Positions 6,993-16,571 of a DNA stretch of 64,000 bases are shown here, one piece after another (the stretch's first letter is position 1; every line of letters starts with the position of its first letter). The translations under genes and the position numbers were made by a program. Origin of the DNA: Sphingomonas naphthae (GTDB lineage: Bacteria > Pseudomonadota > Alphaproteobacteria > Sphingomonadales > Sphingomonadaceae). The DNA is taken from contig NZ_CP117411.1 of assembly GCF_028607085.1 (NCBI RefSeq), positions 2,666,001-2,730,000 of the forward strand, in the 5' to 3' direction. The notes under the pieces were generated by a model that was given only the letters and a program-made list of their open reading frames with translations, made no database searches and was not told the origin of the DNA.

Positions 6993-9548
6993 TCAGGCCT
7001 TCGCCTTCGCGGGGGCCTTCTTGGCCGGGGCCTTCTTCGCCGGGGCGGCCTTCTTCGCGGCGGGCTTCTTCTTGGCCTTGGTCGGGCCGCCCTTGGCCGC
7101 GCGCTCGGCGAGCAGGAGCAGCGCGGCTTCCTCGGTCAGCGCCTGCGGGTCGGCCGATTTGGGCAGGGTCGCGTTGGTCTCGCCGTCGGTGACGTAGGGG
7201 CCGAAGCGCCCTTCCAGCAGGCGCACCGGCTTGCCCGTCACCGGGCTATCGCCGAACGCCTTCAGGGGCTCGCGCGCCGCGCCGCGCTGCGGGCGCCCGC
7301 CGCCCGCCGCCGCCTCGGCCAGCTTGACCACCGCCGCGTTCATGCCCGTCTCGAACACTTCGGCGGTGGAGGTGAGCCGCGCATATTTGCCGTCATGCGC
7401 CAGATAGGGGCCGTAGCGGCCGATCGAGGCGGTGATCGGATTGCCGCTTTCGGGATGCGCGCCGATCGTGCGCGGCAGCGACAGCAGCTTGAGCGCCATC
7501 GGCAGATCGAGATCGGCCTCGGGCACGTCCTTCGGGATGGACGAGCGCTTGGCGTCCTTGCCGTCGCCCAGCTGGACATAAGTGCCGAAGCGGCCCGACC
7601 GCTTGGTCACCGCCTCGCCGCTCGCCGGATCGGTGCCGAGATCGGCCGGGCCGGTATCGGCGGCCGCCCCCTCGCCACCGCCCTGCGCGAAGCGGCGGGT
7701 ATATTTGCACTCGGGATAATTGGAGCAGGCGACGAACGCGCCGAAGCGGCCGCCGCGCAACGCCAGTCTGCCATCGGCGCAGGCCGGGCAGGCGCGCGGA
7801 TCGCTGCCGTCGCCCTTGTCGGGGAAGAGATAGGGCGCGAGGAATTCGTCGAGCGCGGCCGTCACTTCGGACGGCTTCTGCTCCATCACCTCGGCGGTCT
7901 TGGGCTTGAAATCGCGCCAGAAGGCCTCGAGCACCGCCTGCCAGCCGGCGCGACCGCCCGACACGTCGTCGAGCTGGTCCTCGAGGCCCGCGGTATAATC
8001 GTAGCTGACGTAGCGTTCGAAGAACCGCTCGAGGAAGGACGTGACGAGACGCCCGCTCTCATTGGGAATGAAGCGGTTCTTCTCGAGCGTCACATAGTCG
8101 CGATCCTTCAAGGTCTGGAGGATCGAGGCGTAGGTGGAGGGGCGGCCGATGCCGAGTTCCTCCATCTTCTTGACGAGGCTCGCCTCCGAATAGCGCGGCG
8201 GCGGCTGGGTGAAATGCTGCTCGGCGGTGACCGACTTCTTGGCGGGCACGCCGCCTTCGGTGAGGCGCGGCAGGCGCTTGGCGTCCTCGTCCGCCTCGTC
8301 GTCGCGGCCCTCTTCGTAGAGCGCGAGATAGCCCGGGAAGATCACGACCTGGCCGGTGGCGCGCAGGGCATGTTGCCCGGTGCCGTCGGTCATCTCCGCC
8401 ACGGTCCGCTCCAGCCGCGCCGAGGCCATCTGGCTGGCGAGCGCACGCTTGAAGATCAGTTCGTAGAGGCGGGCATGATCGCCGGTGCCGGCCTTGTCGC
8501 GCGCAAAATCGGTGGGGCGGATCGCCTCATGGGCCTCCTGCGCGTTCTTCGCCTTGGTCTGATACTGGCGCGGCTTGTCTGGCACATAGCCCGCGTCATA
8601 GCGATCGGCGATGGCACGGCGGGCCTCCGAAATTGCGCCGCCATCCATCTGCACGCCGTCCGTCCGCATGTAGGTGATCGCGCCATCCTCGTAGAGATTC
8701 TGCGCGACCCGCATCGTGTGGCTGGCCGAGAAGCCGAGCTTGCGCGCCGCCTCCTGCTGAAGCGTGGAGGTGGTGAAGGGCGGCGGCGGATTGCGGGTGA
8801 GCGGCTTGGTCTCGACCGAGACGACGGTGAAGCGCCCGGCCTCGACATCCTTCTTGGCCTGCTCGGCGTCGCCACCGTTGCCGATCGTCAGCCGGTCGAT
8901 CTTGTCGCCGCGCCAGCGCACCAGTCGCGCGGTGAAGGGCACGCCGTCATGCTCCATCGCGGCGGCGACGGACCAATATTCCTGGGGCCGGAAGAGTTCG
9001 ATCTCGCGCTCGCGATCGACGATCAGGCGCAGCGACACCGATTGCACCCGGCCCGCCGACTTGGCGCCCGGCAGCTTGCGCCACAGCACCGGCGAGAGGG
9101 TGAAGCCGACGAGATAGTCGAGCGCGCGGCGGGCGCGGTAGGCGTCGATCAGATCCTCGTCCAGCGCGCGGGGATTGGCCATCGCCTCCAGCACGGCGGG
9201 CTTGGTGATCGCGTTGAAGGTGACGCGCTGCACGTCCTTGGGCAACGCCTTGCGCTTCCGCAGCACCTCCTGAACATGCCAGCTGATCGCCTCGCCCTCG
9301 CGATCGGGATCGGTCGCGAGGATGAGGGTATCGGCCGTCTTGGCCTCGTCCGCGATCATCTTGAGCTGCTTGGCCTTGTCCGCATAGGCCTCCCACTCCA
9401 TCGCGAAGCCCTCGTCGGGGTTCACCGATCCGTCCTTGGCGGGCAGGTCGCGGACATGGCCATAGGATGCCAGGACGCGGTGGCCCGGCCCCAGATACTT
9501 CTCGATGGTCTTGGCCTTGGCGGGTGATTCGACGACGACGAGCTTCAT
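6993..9548 (-). CDS. topA: DNA topoisomerase I, 851 aa
   Basis: Relaxes negatively supercoiled DNA by transient single-strand cleavage. An N-terminal TOPRIM domain starts M-K-L-V-V-V-E-S-P-A-K and carries the acidic D-P-D-R-E-G-E triad region. The active-site Tyr lies in I-T-Y-M-R-T-D-G near residue 291. A four-Cys zinc ribbon (C-P-A-C ... C-S-N-Y-P-E-C) lies at about 586-612, and further topoisomerase C-terminal repeats follow. The C terminus is a Lys/Ala/Pro-rich tail, as in many actinobacterial and alphaproteobacterial TopA proteins, and probably adds DNA affinity. I chose the ATG at 9548 over a TTG four codons upstream because the conserved N terminus begins there. It is divergent from the autotransporter gene. 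Confidence 0.97.
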   Translation of the reverse strand: MKLVVVESPAKAKTIEKYLGPGHRVLASYGHVRDLPAKDGSVNPDEGFAMEWEAYADKAKQLKMIADEAKTADTLILATDPDREGEAISWHVQEVLRKRKALPKDVQRVTFNAITKPAVLEAMANPRALDEDLIDAYRARRALDYLVGFTLSPVLWRKLPGAKSAGRVQSVSLRLIVDREREIELFRPQEYWSVAAAMEHDGVPFTARLVRWRGDKIDRLTIGNGGDAEQAKKDVEAGRFTVVSVETKPLTRNPPPPFTTSTLQQEAARKLGFSASHTMRVAQNLYEDGAITYMRTDGVQMDGGAISEARRAIADRYDAGYVPDKPRQYQTKAKNAQEAHEAIRPTDFARDKAGTGDHARLYELIFKRALASQMASARLERTVAEMTDGTGQHALRATGQVVIFPGYLALYEEGRDDEADEDAKRLPRLTEGGVPAKKSVTAEQHFTQPPPRYSEASLVKKMEELGIGRPSTYASILQTLKDRDYVTLEKNRFIPNESGRLVTSFLERFFERYVSYDYTAGLEDQLDDVSGGRAGWQAVLEAFWRDFKPKTAEVMEQKPSEVTAALDEFLAPYLFPDKGDGSDPRACPACADGRLALRGGRFGAFVACSNYPECKYTRRFAQGGGEGAAADTGPADLGTDPASGEAVTKRSGRFGTYVQLGDGKDAKRSSIPKDVPEADLDLPMALKLLSLPRTIGAHPESGNPITASIGRYGPYLAHDGKYARLTSTAEVFETGMNAAVVKLAEAAAGGGRPQRGAAREPLKAFGDSPVTGKPVRLLEGRFGPYVTDGETNATLPKSADPQALTEEAALLLLAERAAKGGPTKAKKKPAAKKAAPAKKAPAKKAPAKAKA

Positions 9549-9731
9549 GGAAACGGGCAATCCCTTACGTGCGGGTACAAGGGTGGGGAGTGAGAGGGGC
9601 CTTCGTCAACCCATCGTCGCGATCGTCGGCAAGCGTTCGCAATCGGCCCCTTATGCAGGACTGTCACAAATCCATCAAACGCCGCCCCTAGGCGCTCATC
9701 TACAATTCATTGTTCATCAAGGGGTCATCCA

Positions 9732-12700
9732 ATGCGCGTGCGTCTCGAAGCCAGCCGGGCGGTTCTGGCGTTTTGCGCCTTCGCCGCCGTTCCCGCCATC
9801 GCGCAGCAGACGATCACGGTGAACCGTGGCACCACGCGCACCACCCAGGCGGCCGTGGCCGGCACGGACAGCGTGACGGTGGCCGCCGGCGGCGCGATCG
9901 ATACCACCGCCAACCCCGCGATCAACTGGAACGGCGCCTCGACCGGCCTGGCCATCACCAATTCGGGCACGATCCGCAGCACCGCATCGGGCGGCCGCGC
10001 GATCGGCACATCGGGCAGCGCCACCACGCGCGGCATCACGCTCACCAACAACGCCGGCGGCCTGATCGAATCGGCCGACGACGCGATCCGCATCAACAAT
10101 GACGTGACCGCCGGCACGATCCGCATCGACAATTTCGGCACGATCCGCACCACCAACGGCGGCCAGGCGATCGATTTCGACGCCATCGCCAGCGGCACCG
10201 CTTCGGTCGCGATCACCAATTACGCCGGCGGCGTGATCCGCTCGGTCGGTCAGGACGCGATCCGTCCCGGCCAGGGCGCGATCGTCACCAACGCCGGCCT
10301 GATCTATTCGGAAGGCCCCACCAACAACAATTATGACGGCATCGACTGGCAGCAGCGGTCGGGCACCGTCGTCAACCAGAATGGCGGCACCATCTCCGGC
10401 CTGCGCCACGGCATCACCAGCGACATCGACGTCAACGTGACCAATCTGGCCGGCGGCTCGATCATCGGCCGCAACGGTTCGGGCATCGGGTCGGACGGCA
10501 CCGGCACCGTCGTCAATTTCGGCACGATCGAGGGCAGCTGGGACGGGCTCGCCACCAACGGCGATGGCGATGGCGTCGATATCGACCTGATCGGCACCGT
10601 CACCAACTCGGGCACGATCCGGGGCATCAGCGCGCGCGGCGTCGACAGCGGCGGCCGGCCGAACGGCGCCGAGGGCATCGCCATCGGCGGCGGCGTCATC
10701 ACCAACACCGCCACGGGCCTGATCTCGGGCGGACGCACCGGCATCCTCGTAGACGACGGCGGCGTGGGCGGTGCCTATGGCGCCACCACCATCACCAACG
10801 CCGGCCGCATCGAAGGCTTCACCGGCCCGGCGATCCAGCTGGTGGGCGAGTTCGCCGACACGATCACCAATTCGGGCACGATCGCCAGCAACGGCGCGGT
10901 CGCGATCCAGATGGGCGGCGGCAACGACACGCTCGCCCTCGTCACCGGCAGCACGATCACCGGCCGCGCCGATGGCGGCACCGGCAACGATCTGGTCTCG
11001 CTGAGCGGCACCGGCAGCGGCACCTTCGGCAACCTCGTCAACTTCGAGCGGCTCGCCGTCGTCTCGGGCAATTGGACGCTGAGCGACGCCTCCACCTTCG
11101 CCACCAGCACCACGCTGTCGGCCGGCGCCAACCTCACCACCGCCACGCCGCTGACCGGCGCCATCACCAACAACGGCACGATCACGCTCAACCAGGCCGC
11201 CAACGGCAGCTTCGCCGGCACGCTGGCGGGCAACGGCACGCTCATCAAGGCGGGCGCGGGCACGCTCTCGATCGGCAGCCAGGCCTTCACCGGCGCCACG
11301 CTGGTCAGCGCGGGCCGCCTCGACGTGCTGGGCACCCTGCCCTCCACGATCATCGTGGCGCGCGGCGCGACGCTCGGCGGCACCGGCACGACCGGCCCCG
11401 TCACGGTCGGCGTCGGCGGCATCGTCGCGCCGGGCCAGAGCATCGGCACGCTCACCGTCAACGGCGCCTTCGTCCAGAGCGCGGGCTCGACCTATCAGGC
11501 CGAGATCGCCCCCACGGGTGCTGCCGACCGCATCGTCGTCAACGGCGCGGCGACGATCCAGTCGGGCGCGATCCTCCAGCCGATCCCGGCCGCCGGCACC
11601 TATACGCCCGGCACCCGCTTCGTGCTGCTGACCGCGACGGGCGGCGTCAGCGGCGCCTACACGCTCACCGGCGCCTCGCTCGGCACCGGCACCGAGCTGC
11701 GCCTGGGCGGCACCGCCAACGCGGTGTTCGTCGATGTCGCCCGTACCGGCGCCTCGCTGCCGCTGGTCGCGCAATCGACCAACCAGCTCAACACCGCCAT
11801 CGCGGTGAGCCAGCTCGGCGTCGCCAACGCGGCCTATGCGGCGATCACGCTCGTCCCCGAGAACGCCAATGTGCGCTACGCTCTCGACCAGCTTTCGGGC
11901 GAGATCCACGCCTCGGCCCGCACCGCGATGGTGCGCGACGCCGATCTGGCGCAGCGCTCGGTCCTCACCCACCTCGATGACGGCAGCGCCGGCATGGGCC
12001 TGTGGGCGCAGGGCATCGCCGGCTATGGCGAGGAAGAGGGCGATCGCGGCGCGGCCGACGGCTCGCGCAGCACCTATGGCGGCATGGGCGGCTTCGACTT
12101 CGAGGTGACCGAGGGCATCCGCATCGGCGCGGCCGGCGGTTACACCCGCGACAAGCTCGTCGTGCGCGAGCGCGCCAGCCGCGCCACGCTCAAGACCACA
12201 CACGCGCTGGGCTATCTCGACGCGGTGCTGGCCGGCTTCCATTATTCGGGCGGCGTCGGCTACGACTGGGTCGATGTGGACACGCGCCGCGCGCCTGCGT
12301 TCGGCGGCTTCAGCGACGTGAACACCGCCAGCTACGACGGCGGCGTGCTGCACGGCTTCGCCCGCATCGGCGCGCCGATCCCGGCCTTCGGCGCCACGAT
12401 CGAGCCCTTCGCCAGCATCCAGGGCTATCGCGTCCGCACCAAGAGCGCGCAGGAAGCCGGCGGCGCGGCCTCGCTCGGCCTTTTCCGCCGCCGCGAGGCG
12501 TTCGCGCAGGCGTCGGTCGGCACCAAGGTGGAGACGCGGGTCGTCGGCGCCATCTCGGCGCGCGGCAGCGCCGCCTATGTCCACGTCTTCGGCCAGCGGG
12601 CCGGCGAGGCGAGCGTGCGCTTCGGCAACACGAACGGCTTCTTCCCGGTGCGCGGCACGACCATGTCGTCGCACGCGGCGGCGGTGTCGGGCGCGGTCAA

Positions 12701-12806
12701 CTGGGCGCTCGCCCCGAAGGCCCGCCTGTCGGTGAGCTACGATGGCCTGATCGGCACGACCAGCTCGGAAAGCACCGGCCGCCTGACCTTCGCGATCGGC
12801 TTCTGA
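9732..12806 (+). CDS. Autotransporter (type Va secretion), 1024 aa
   Basis: The signal peptide ends near residue 24 (P-A-I-A-Q-Q). Residues of about 25-560 are a beta-helical passenger made of Asn/Gly/Thr-rich rungs with the recurring pattern T-N-S-G-T-I / T-N-A-G. A passenger-associated repeat follows (G-N-G-T-L-I-K-A-G-A-G-T-L), then a G-T-G-T-x-G-P-V-T-V turn region. The last 270 residues are an outer-membrane beta-barrel ending in Phe (T-F-A-I-G-F), as the BAM complex requires. No protease or lipase triad is evident, so it is probably an adhesin or surface-structural protein. It is followed by a strong hairpin and is therefore monocistronic. Family certain; ligand unknown. Confidence 0.92.
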   Translation: MRVRLEASRAVLAFCAFAAVPAIAQQTITVNRGTTRTTQAAVAGTDSVTVAAGGAIDTTANPAINWNGASTGLAITNSGTIRSTASGGRAIGTSGSATTRGITLTNNAGGLIESADDAIRINNDVTAGTIRIDNFGTIRTTNGGQAIDFDAIASGTASVAITNYAGGVIRSVGQDAIRPGQGAIVTNAGLIYSEGPTNNNYDGIDWQQRSGTVVNQNGGTISGLRHGITSDIDVNVTNLAGGSIIGRNGSGIGSDGTGTVVNFGTIEGSWDGLATNGDGDGVDIDLIGTVTNSGTIRGISARGVDSGGRPNGAEGIAIGGGVITNTATGLISGGRTGILVDDGGVGGAYGATTITNAGRIEGFTGPAIQLVGEFADTITNSGTIASNGAVAIQMGGGNDTLALVTGSTITGRADGGTGNDLVSLSGTGSGTFGNLVNFERLAVVSGNWTLSDASTFATSTTLSAGANLTTATPLTGAITNNGTITLNQAANGSFAGTLAGNGTLIKAGAGTLSIGSQAFTGATLVSAGRLDVLGTLPSTIIVARGATLGGTGTTGPVTVGVGGIVAPGQSIGTLTVNGAFVQSAGSTYQAEIAPTGAADRIVVNGAATIQSGAILQPIPAAGTYTPGTRFVLLTATGGVSGAYTLTGASLGTGTELRLGGTANAVFVDVARTGASLPLVAQSTNQLNTAIAVSQLGVANAAYAAITLVPENANVRYALDQLSGEIHASARTAMVRDADLAQRSVLTHLDDGSAGMGLWAQGIAGYGEEEGDRGAADGSRSTYGGMGGFDFEVTEGIRIGAAGGYTRDKLVVRERASRATLKTTHALGYLDAVLAGFHYSGGVGYDWVDVDTRRAPAFGGFSDVNTASYDGGVLHGFARIGAPIPAFGATIEPFASIQGYRVRTKSAQEAGGAASLGLFRRREAFAQASVGTKVETRVVGAISARGSAAYVHVFGQRAGEASVRFGNTNGFFPVRGTTMSSHAAAVSGAVNWALAPKARLSVSYDGLIGTTSSESTGRLTFAIGF

Positions 12807-12811
12807 TCGGG

Positions 12812-12843
12812 CAGCCCCGTGGCGGTTCACCGCCACGGGGCTG
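12812..12843 (+). terminator. Perfect hairpin after the autotransporter gene
   Basis: A 14-bp perfect stem (CAGCCCCGTGGCGG paired with CCGCCACGGGGCTG) with a 4-nt TTCA loop, starting 5 bp after the stop. The following T content is low, so termination is inferred from the stem and position. Confidence 0.7.
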
Positions 12844-12860
12844 ACATATCTCCCCGATAC

Positions 12861-12953
12861 GTCACCCCAGCGGAAAGCTGGGGTCTTTCTAAGTCATCGC
12901 ACACGGTGAGGGTCGGCCCAGCCTGACGAGATGCCAGCTTTCGCTGGCATGAC
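12861..12953. repeat. REPIN-like palindromic doublet (GTCA...TGAC type)
   Basis: The left hairpin is GTCA-CCCCAGC-GGAAA-GCTGGGG-TC. The right hairpin is GA-TGCCAGC-TTTC-GCTGGCA-TGAC. The arms are inverted, and the stems differ by CC/GG against TG/CA pairs while staying fully base-paired. It fills the space between the autotransporter and the convergent ABC-F gene. Confidence 0.7.
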
Positions 12954-12973
12954 GATTCAGGAACAAGCGTGGC

Positions 12974-14842
12974 CTAAACCGCCGCGCCCTCCAGCGCCTC
13001 GCTCGCTTCCATCCAGCGCGTCTCGGCGGCGTCGATCTTCTCGGTCAGCTCCGCGCGGCGCTTCATCAGGTCGCTCATGCTGAGCTTCGTCAGCTTGGCG
13101 TCGGCGGCCGACGGATCGAACATCGCCTGCTCCACCTTGGTCCGCTCGCCCGTCAGGCGCGCCAGTTCGGCCTCGGCCGCCTGCGCCGCCTTGCGGAGCG
13201 CCGCGCCGCGTTCGCGGGCCTCGGCGGCGAGGCGTTTTTCTTCCTTCTTGTTGGCCTTGGCCGCCTTGCCGCCGCCGCTGCCGTCCTTCGAGAGAATGAA
13301 GGCGGTATATTCCTCCAAGGTGCCGTCGAACTCGCGCGCGGTGCCGCCATCGACCAGCACCAGCCGGTCGGCCGACATCTCGATCATGTGGCGATCGTGG
13401 CTGACGACCACGACGGCGCCGTCATAGGCGTTGAGCGCCTGCACCAAAGCCTCGCGCGCATCGACATCCAGGTGGTTCGTCGGCTCGTCGAGGATCAGCA
13501 GGTGGGGCGCATCGCGGGTGATGAGCGCCAGCGCCAGCCGCGCGCGCTCGCCGCCCGAAAGCTTGCGCACCTCGGTCATCGCCTTGTCGCCCGAAAAGCC
13601 GAAGCGGCCAAGCTGGGCGCGCACAGCCGCCGGGGTCAGCCCCTTCATGTGGCGGGTCATGTGCTGGAGCGGCGTATCCGCCCCATCCAGTTCCTCCACC
13701 TGATACTGCGTGAAGTAACCGACCTTCATCTTGCCCGACGAGGCCATCTCGCCTTCCATCGGCGTCAGCTGTGCCGCCAGCAGGCGGGCGAGTGTCGTCT
13801 TGCCGTTGCCGTTGCGGCCCAGCAGCGCGACGCGATCGTCGGGGTCGATCCGCAGGTTCAGCCGCTGGAGGATCGGCGTTTCCGAATAGCCGACCGCCGC
13901 CATGTCAAGCGTGATGAGCGGCGGGCGCAGCTCGCTGGGGCTCGGGAAATCGAACGACAAGGTGGGATCGTCGACCAGCGAGGCGATCGGCTGCATCTTG
14001 GCCAGCATCTTGGCGCGCGACTGCGCCTGCTTGGCGGTGGAGGCGCGGGCCGAGTTGCGGGCGATATAATCCTGCAACTTGGCGCGCTGCGCGTCCTGCG
14101 AGGCCTTGGCGGCGGCCAGCTGCGCCGCCCGCTCGGCGCGCTGCCGCTCGAACGCGTCATAACCGCCGGCGTAGAGCGTCACCTTGCCGCGCTCGAGGTG
14201 GAGGATATTGTCCACCACATTGTTGAGCAGATCGCGCTCGTGGCTGATGACGACCATCATCGCCGGATAGGATTTGAGGAAATTCTCCAGCCACAAGGTG
14301 GCTTCCAGATCCAGGTGGTTCGACGGCTCGTCGAGCAGCAGCAGATCGGGTTCGGAAAACAGCAAGGCGGCCAGCGCGACGCGCATCTTCCAGCCGCCCG
14401 AATAGCTGTCGAGCGGACGCTGCTGCATCTCCTCGTCGAAGCCGAGGCCGACCAGGATGCGGGCGGCGCGCGCCTCGGCGCCGTAAGCGTCGATCGCCAT
14501 CAGCCGCTCGTGGATGTCGCCGACCCGGTCGGGATCCTCGCACGTCTCCGATTCCAGGAACAGCGCGGCGCGCTCGGTGTCGGCGGCCAGCACGGTCTCG
14601 ATCGGGGTGGAGGTGCCGCTGGGGGCTTCCTGCGCGATATAGCCGATGCGGGTGTTGCGCGGCATGTCGAGGCTGCCGTCGTCGGGATCGAGCTGGCCGA
14701 TCATCACTTTCATCAGGGTCGACTTGCCGGCGCCGTTGCGCCCGATCAGGCCGACGCGCGACCGGGGCGGCAACGCGGCCGTGGCGTTGTCGAGGATCGT
14801 GCGCCCGCCAAGGCGCACCGTGATACCGTTCAGGTTGAGCAT
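12974..14842 (-). CDS. ABC-F family ATPase, 622 aa
   Basis: A soluble duplicated ABC protein without membrane segments, of the ABC-F class that acts on ribosomes. The first cassette has Walker A G-R-N-G-A-G-K-S-T, signature S-G-G-W-K and Walker B L-L-L-L-D-E-P-S-N-H-L-D. The second has G-R-N-G-N-G-K-T-T, L-S-G-G-E-R and L-L-I-L-D-E-P-T-N-H-L-D. A charged linker between them (about 230-300) is the P-site tRNA interaction motif region, and the C terminus (about 530-622) is a Lys/Glu/Ala-rich coiled coil. The overall plan is closest to YheS/Uup. The reading frame continues far upstream, but the homology starts at the ATG at 14842. Its exact role (factor or resistance type) is not determined. Confidence 0.92.
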   Translation of the reverse strand: MLNLNGITVRLGGRTILDNATAALPPRSRVGLIGRNGAGKSTLMKVMIGQLDPDDGSLDMPRNTRIGYIAQEAPSGTSTPIETVLAADTERAALFLESETCEDPDRVGDIHERLMAIDAYGAEARAARILVGLGFDEEMQQRPLDSYSGGWKMRVALAALLFSEPDLLLLDEPSNHLDLEATLWLENFLKSYPAMMVVISHERDLLNNVVDNILHLERGKVTLYAGGYDAFERQRAERAAQLAAAKASQDAQRAKLQDYIARNSARASTAKQAQSRAKMLAKMQPIASLVDDPTLSFDFPSPSELRPPLITLDMAAVGYSETPILQRLNLRIDPDDRVALLGRNGNGKTTLARLLAAQLTPMEGEMASSGKMKVGYFTQYQVEELDGADTPLQHMTRHMKGLTPAAVRAQLGRFGFSGDKAMTEVRKLSGGERARLALALITRDAPHLLILDEPTNHLDVDAREALVQALNAYDGAVVVVSHDRHMIEMSADRLVLVDGGTAREFDGTLEEYTAFILSKDGSGGGKAAKANKKEEKRLAAEARERGAALRKAAQAAEAELARLTGERTKVEQAMFDPSAADAKLTKLSMSDLMKRRAELTEKIDAAETRWMEASEALEGAAV

Positions 14843-15061
14843 GGCCGCGCCGGTAACAGATACGGGCGCCGGGAGAAACCGTGGAGTGCGGAGCCGCCTC
14901 CCGCCGAACCGCGCTCGACGCACGGGATGAGGCCGGTGGGGCCATGGCGCCCGATCCACGCAAATCATGGTAAATGATCGATCCAGTACATTATTTCGGT
15001 ATCGAGGCATGATTTGGCGACAAAGCCATGATATCACCGGCCGAATCCCGAAGGGGCGGAT

Positions 15062-16456
15062 GTGGGGAACAGACCGATAGCGATGGGGCGGGCGGAAGCG
15101 CCGCAGGGCATTGAAATGCCGCTCGCCGAGTTGCTCGGCGCGTTCAGCCATGCCCTCGACCTTACCGAGGGGCAGCCCGTCGGCCATTGCCTGCGCACCT
15201 GCTGGATCGGCAGCAGGATCGGCCGCTTCCTGGGCCTCGACGCGCAGGACCTGCACGATCTCTATTACGTCCTGCTGCTCAAGGATCTGGGGTGCAGCAG
15301 CAATGCCGCGCGTATCTCGGCGCTCTATCTGGCCGACGATCGCCGCTTCAAGGGCGAGTATAAGCTGGTGGGCGAGGGCGTGCCGGCGGTGCTGCGCTTC
15401 CTGTTCGCCACGACCGGGCGGGGCGCGCCGGCCCATCGCAAGATGGGTGCGCTGATGCACATCCTGCGCAACGGCGGCACGATCGCGCAGGAGATGATCG
15501 AGACGCGCTGCACGCGCGGCGCCGAGATCGCGCGCACCCTGCGCTTTTCGGAGGGCGTGGCCGCCGGCATCTACAGCCTGGACGAACATTGGGACGGCAC
15601 CGGCCGTCCGCGGGCGCTGGCCGGCGAGGCGATCCCGCTCTTCTCGCGCATCGCTTTGCTGGCGCAGGTGGCCGAGGTGTTCCACGCCGCCGGCGGCCCC
15701 GATGCCGCCATCGCCGAGGTGCGGCGGCGCTGCGGCAGCTGGTTCGATCCGGCGCTGGTCCGCGCCTTCAACCATGTCGTGCGCGAGCCGCGTTTCTGGG
15801 AGGATCTGGCCAACCACGACGACATCGAGGCGCTGGTCCTGACCCTGGAGCCGGGGCGCGCGGCCGTGATCGTCGATGAGGATTATCTCGACGATATCGT
15901 CGCCGCCTTCGGGCAGGTGATCGATGCCAAGAGCCCCTATACCGCCGGCCATTCGCACCGCACCGCCGATCTGACGGTGAAGCTGGCCGCGCGGCTGGGG
16001 CTCGACCCGGCCGTGCAGCGCTGGCTGCGGCGCGGCGCCTTCCTCCACGATATCGGCAAGCTGGCGGTGAGCAGCGCGATCCTCGACAAACCCGGCCGGC
16101 TCGATCCGGCCGAATGGGCCGAAATCCGGGGCCATGCCGCGCAGACGCAGGCGATCCTCGGCCGCATCTCGGCACTGGCCGACATCGCCCCGATCGCCGC
16201 CGCCCACCACGAGCGGCTCGACGGGCGCGGCTATCCGCAGCGCCTGTCCAGCACCTCGATCAGCCTGCCGACCCGCATCATCACCATCTGCGACTGGTAT
16301 GACGCGCTCACCTCCGAACGCCCCTATCGCCCGGCGCTGACGACGGCGCAGGCGCTGGAGGTGATCGAGCGCGAAGTGGGCCGGGCGATCGACCGGAAAT
16401 GCTTCATGGCCCTGCGCGAGATGTGCGGGGATAGGGAAGAGGTGGTGGCGGCCTAG
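15062..16456 (+). CDS. HD-GYP protein with a degenerate plus a canonical domain, 464 aa
   Basis: The C-terminal half (about 290-455) is a full HD-GYP domain: H-S-H-R-T near 298, H-D-I-G-K near 330, H-H-E-R-L-D-G-R-G-Y-P near 381. This family cleaves cyclic di-GMP. The N-terminal half (about 30-215) repeats the same layout in degenerate form: V-G-H-C-L-R-T, L-K-D-L-G-C in place of HD-x-GK, and E-H-W-D-G-T-G-R-P in place of the GYP motif. It probably lacks metal-centre activity and may be regulatory. GTG at 15062 has AAGGGG about 7 nt upstream; an ATG seven codons later is an alternative. There is no membrane segment. The gene stands alone, divergent from the ABC-F gene. Confidence 0.88.
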   Translation: MGNRPIAMGRAEAPQGIEMPLAELLGAFSHALDLTEGQPVGHCLRTCWIGSRIGRFLGLDAQDLHDLYYVLLLKDLGCSSNAARISALYLADDRRFKGEYKLVGEGVPAVLRFLFATTGRGAPAHRKMGALMHILRNGGTIAQEMIETRCTRGAEIARTLRFSEGVAAGIYSLDEHWDGTGRPRALAGEAIPLFSRIALLAQVAEVFHAAGGPDAAIAEVRRRCGSWFDPALVRAFNHVVREPRFWEDLANHDDIEALVLTLEPGRAAVIVDEDYLDDIVAAFGQVIDAKSPYTAGHSHRTADLTVKLAARLGLDPAVQRWLRRGAFLHDIGKLAVSSAILDKPGRLDPAEWAEIRGHAAQTQAILGRISALADIAPIAAAHHERLDGRGYPQRLSSTSISLPTRIITICDWYDALTSERPYRPALTTAQALEVIEREVGRAIDRKCFMALREMCGDREEVVAA

Positions 16457-16480
16457 GCCCGCCCTGTAACCCTCATTGCC

Positions 16481-16565
16481 CCGTTCGTCCTGAGCGTAGT
16501 CGAAGGACGTGCGACTGGACGACACCGTTTGGGGCACGTCCTTCGACTGCGCTCAGGACGAACGG
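16481..16565. repeat. Inverted repeat, CGTCCTGAGC family
   Basis: Two arms of about 31 bp (starting CCGTTCGTCCTGAGCG and ending CGCTCAGGACGAACGG) pair almost perfectly around a spacer of about 20 bp. Relatives lie at 29314 and 59319. It sits between the convergent HD-GYP and histidine kinase genes. Confidence 0.75.
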
Positions 16566-16571
16566 TGGGGT

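Noticed and set aside
9717-12836. Long minus-strand frame opposite the autotransporter gene
   Set aside because: The translation is low-complexity (A/D/G/R/V) and mirrors the repetitive passenger codons. The autotransporter has signal peptide, passenger and barrel.
12974-16537. Upstream extension of the ABC-F frame across the HD-GYP gene
   Set aside because: ABC-F homology begins at the ATG at 14842; the extension is antisense to a gene with clear HD-GYP motifs.
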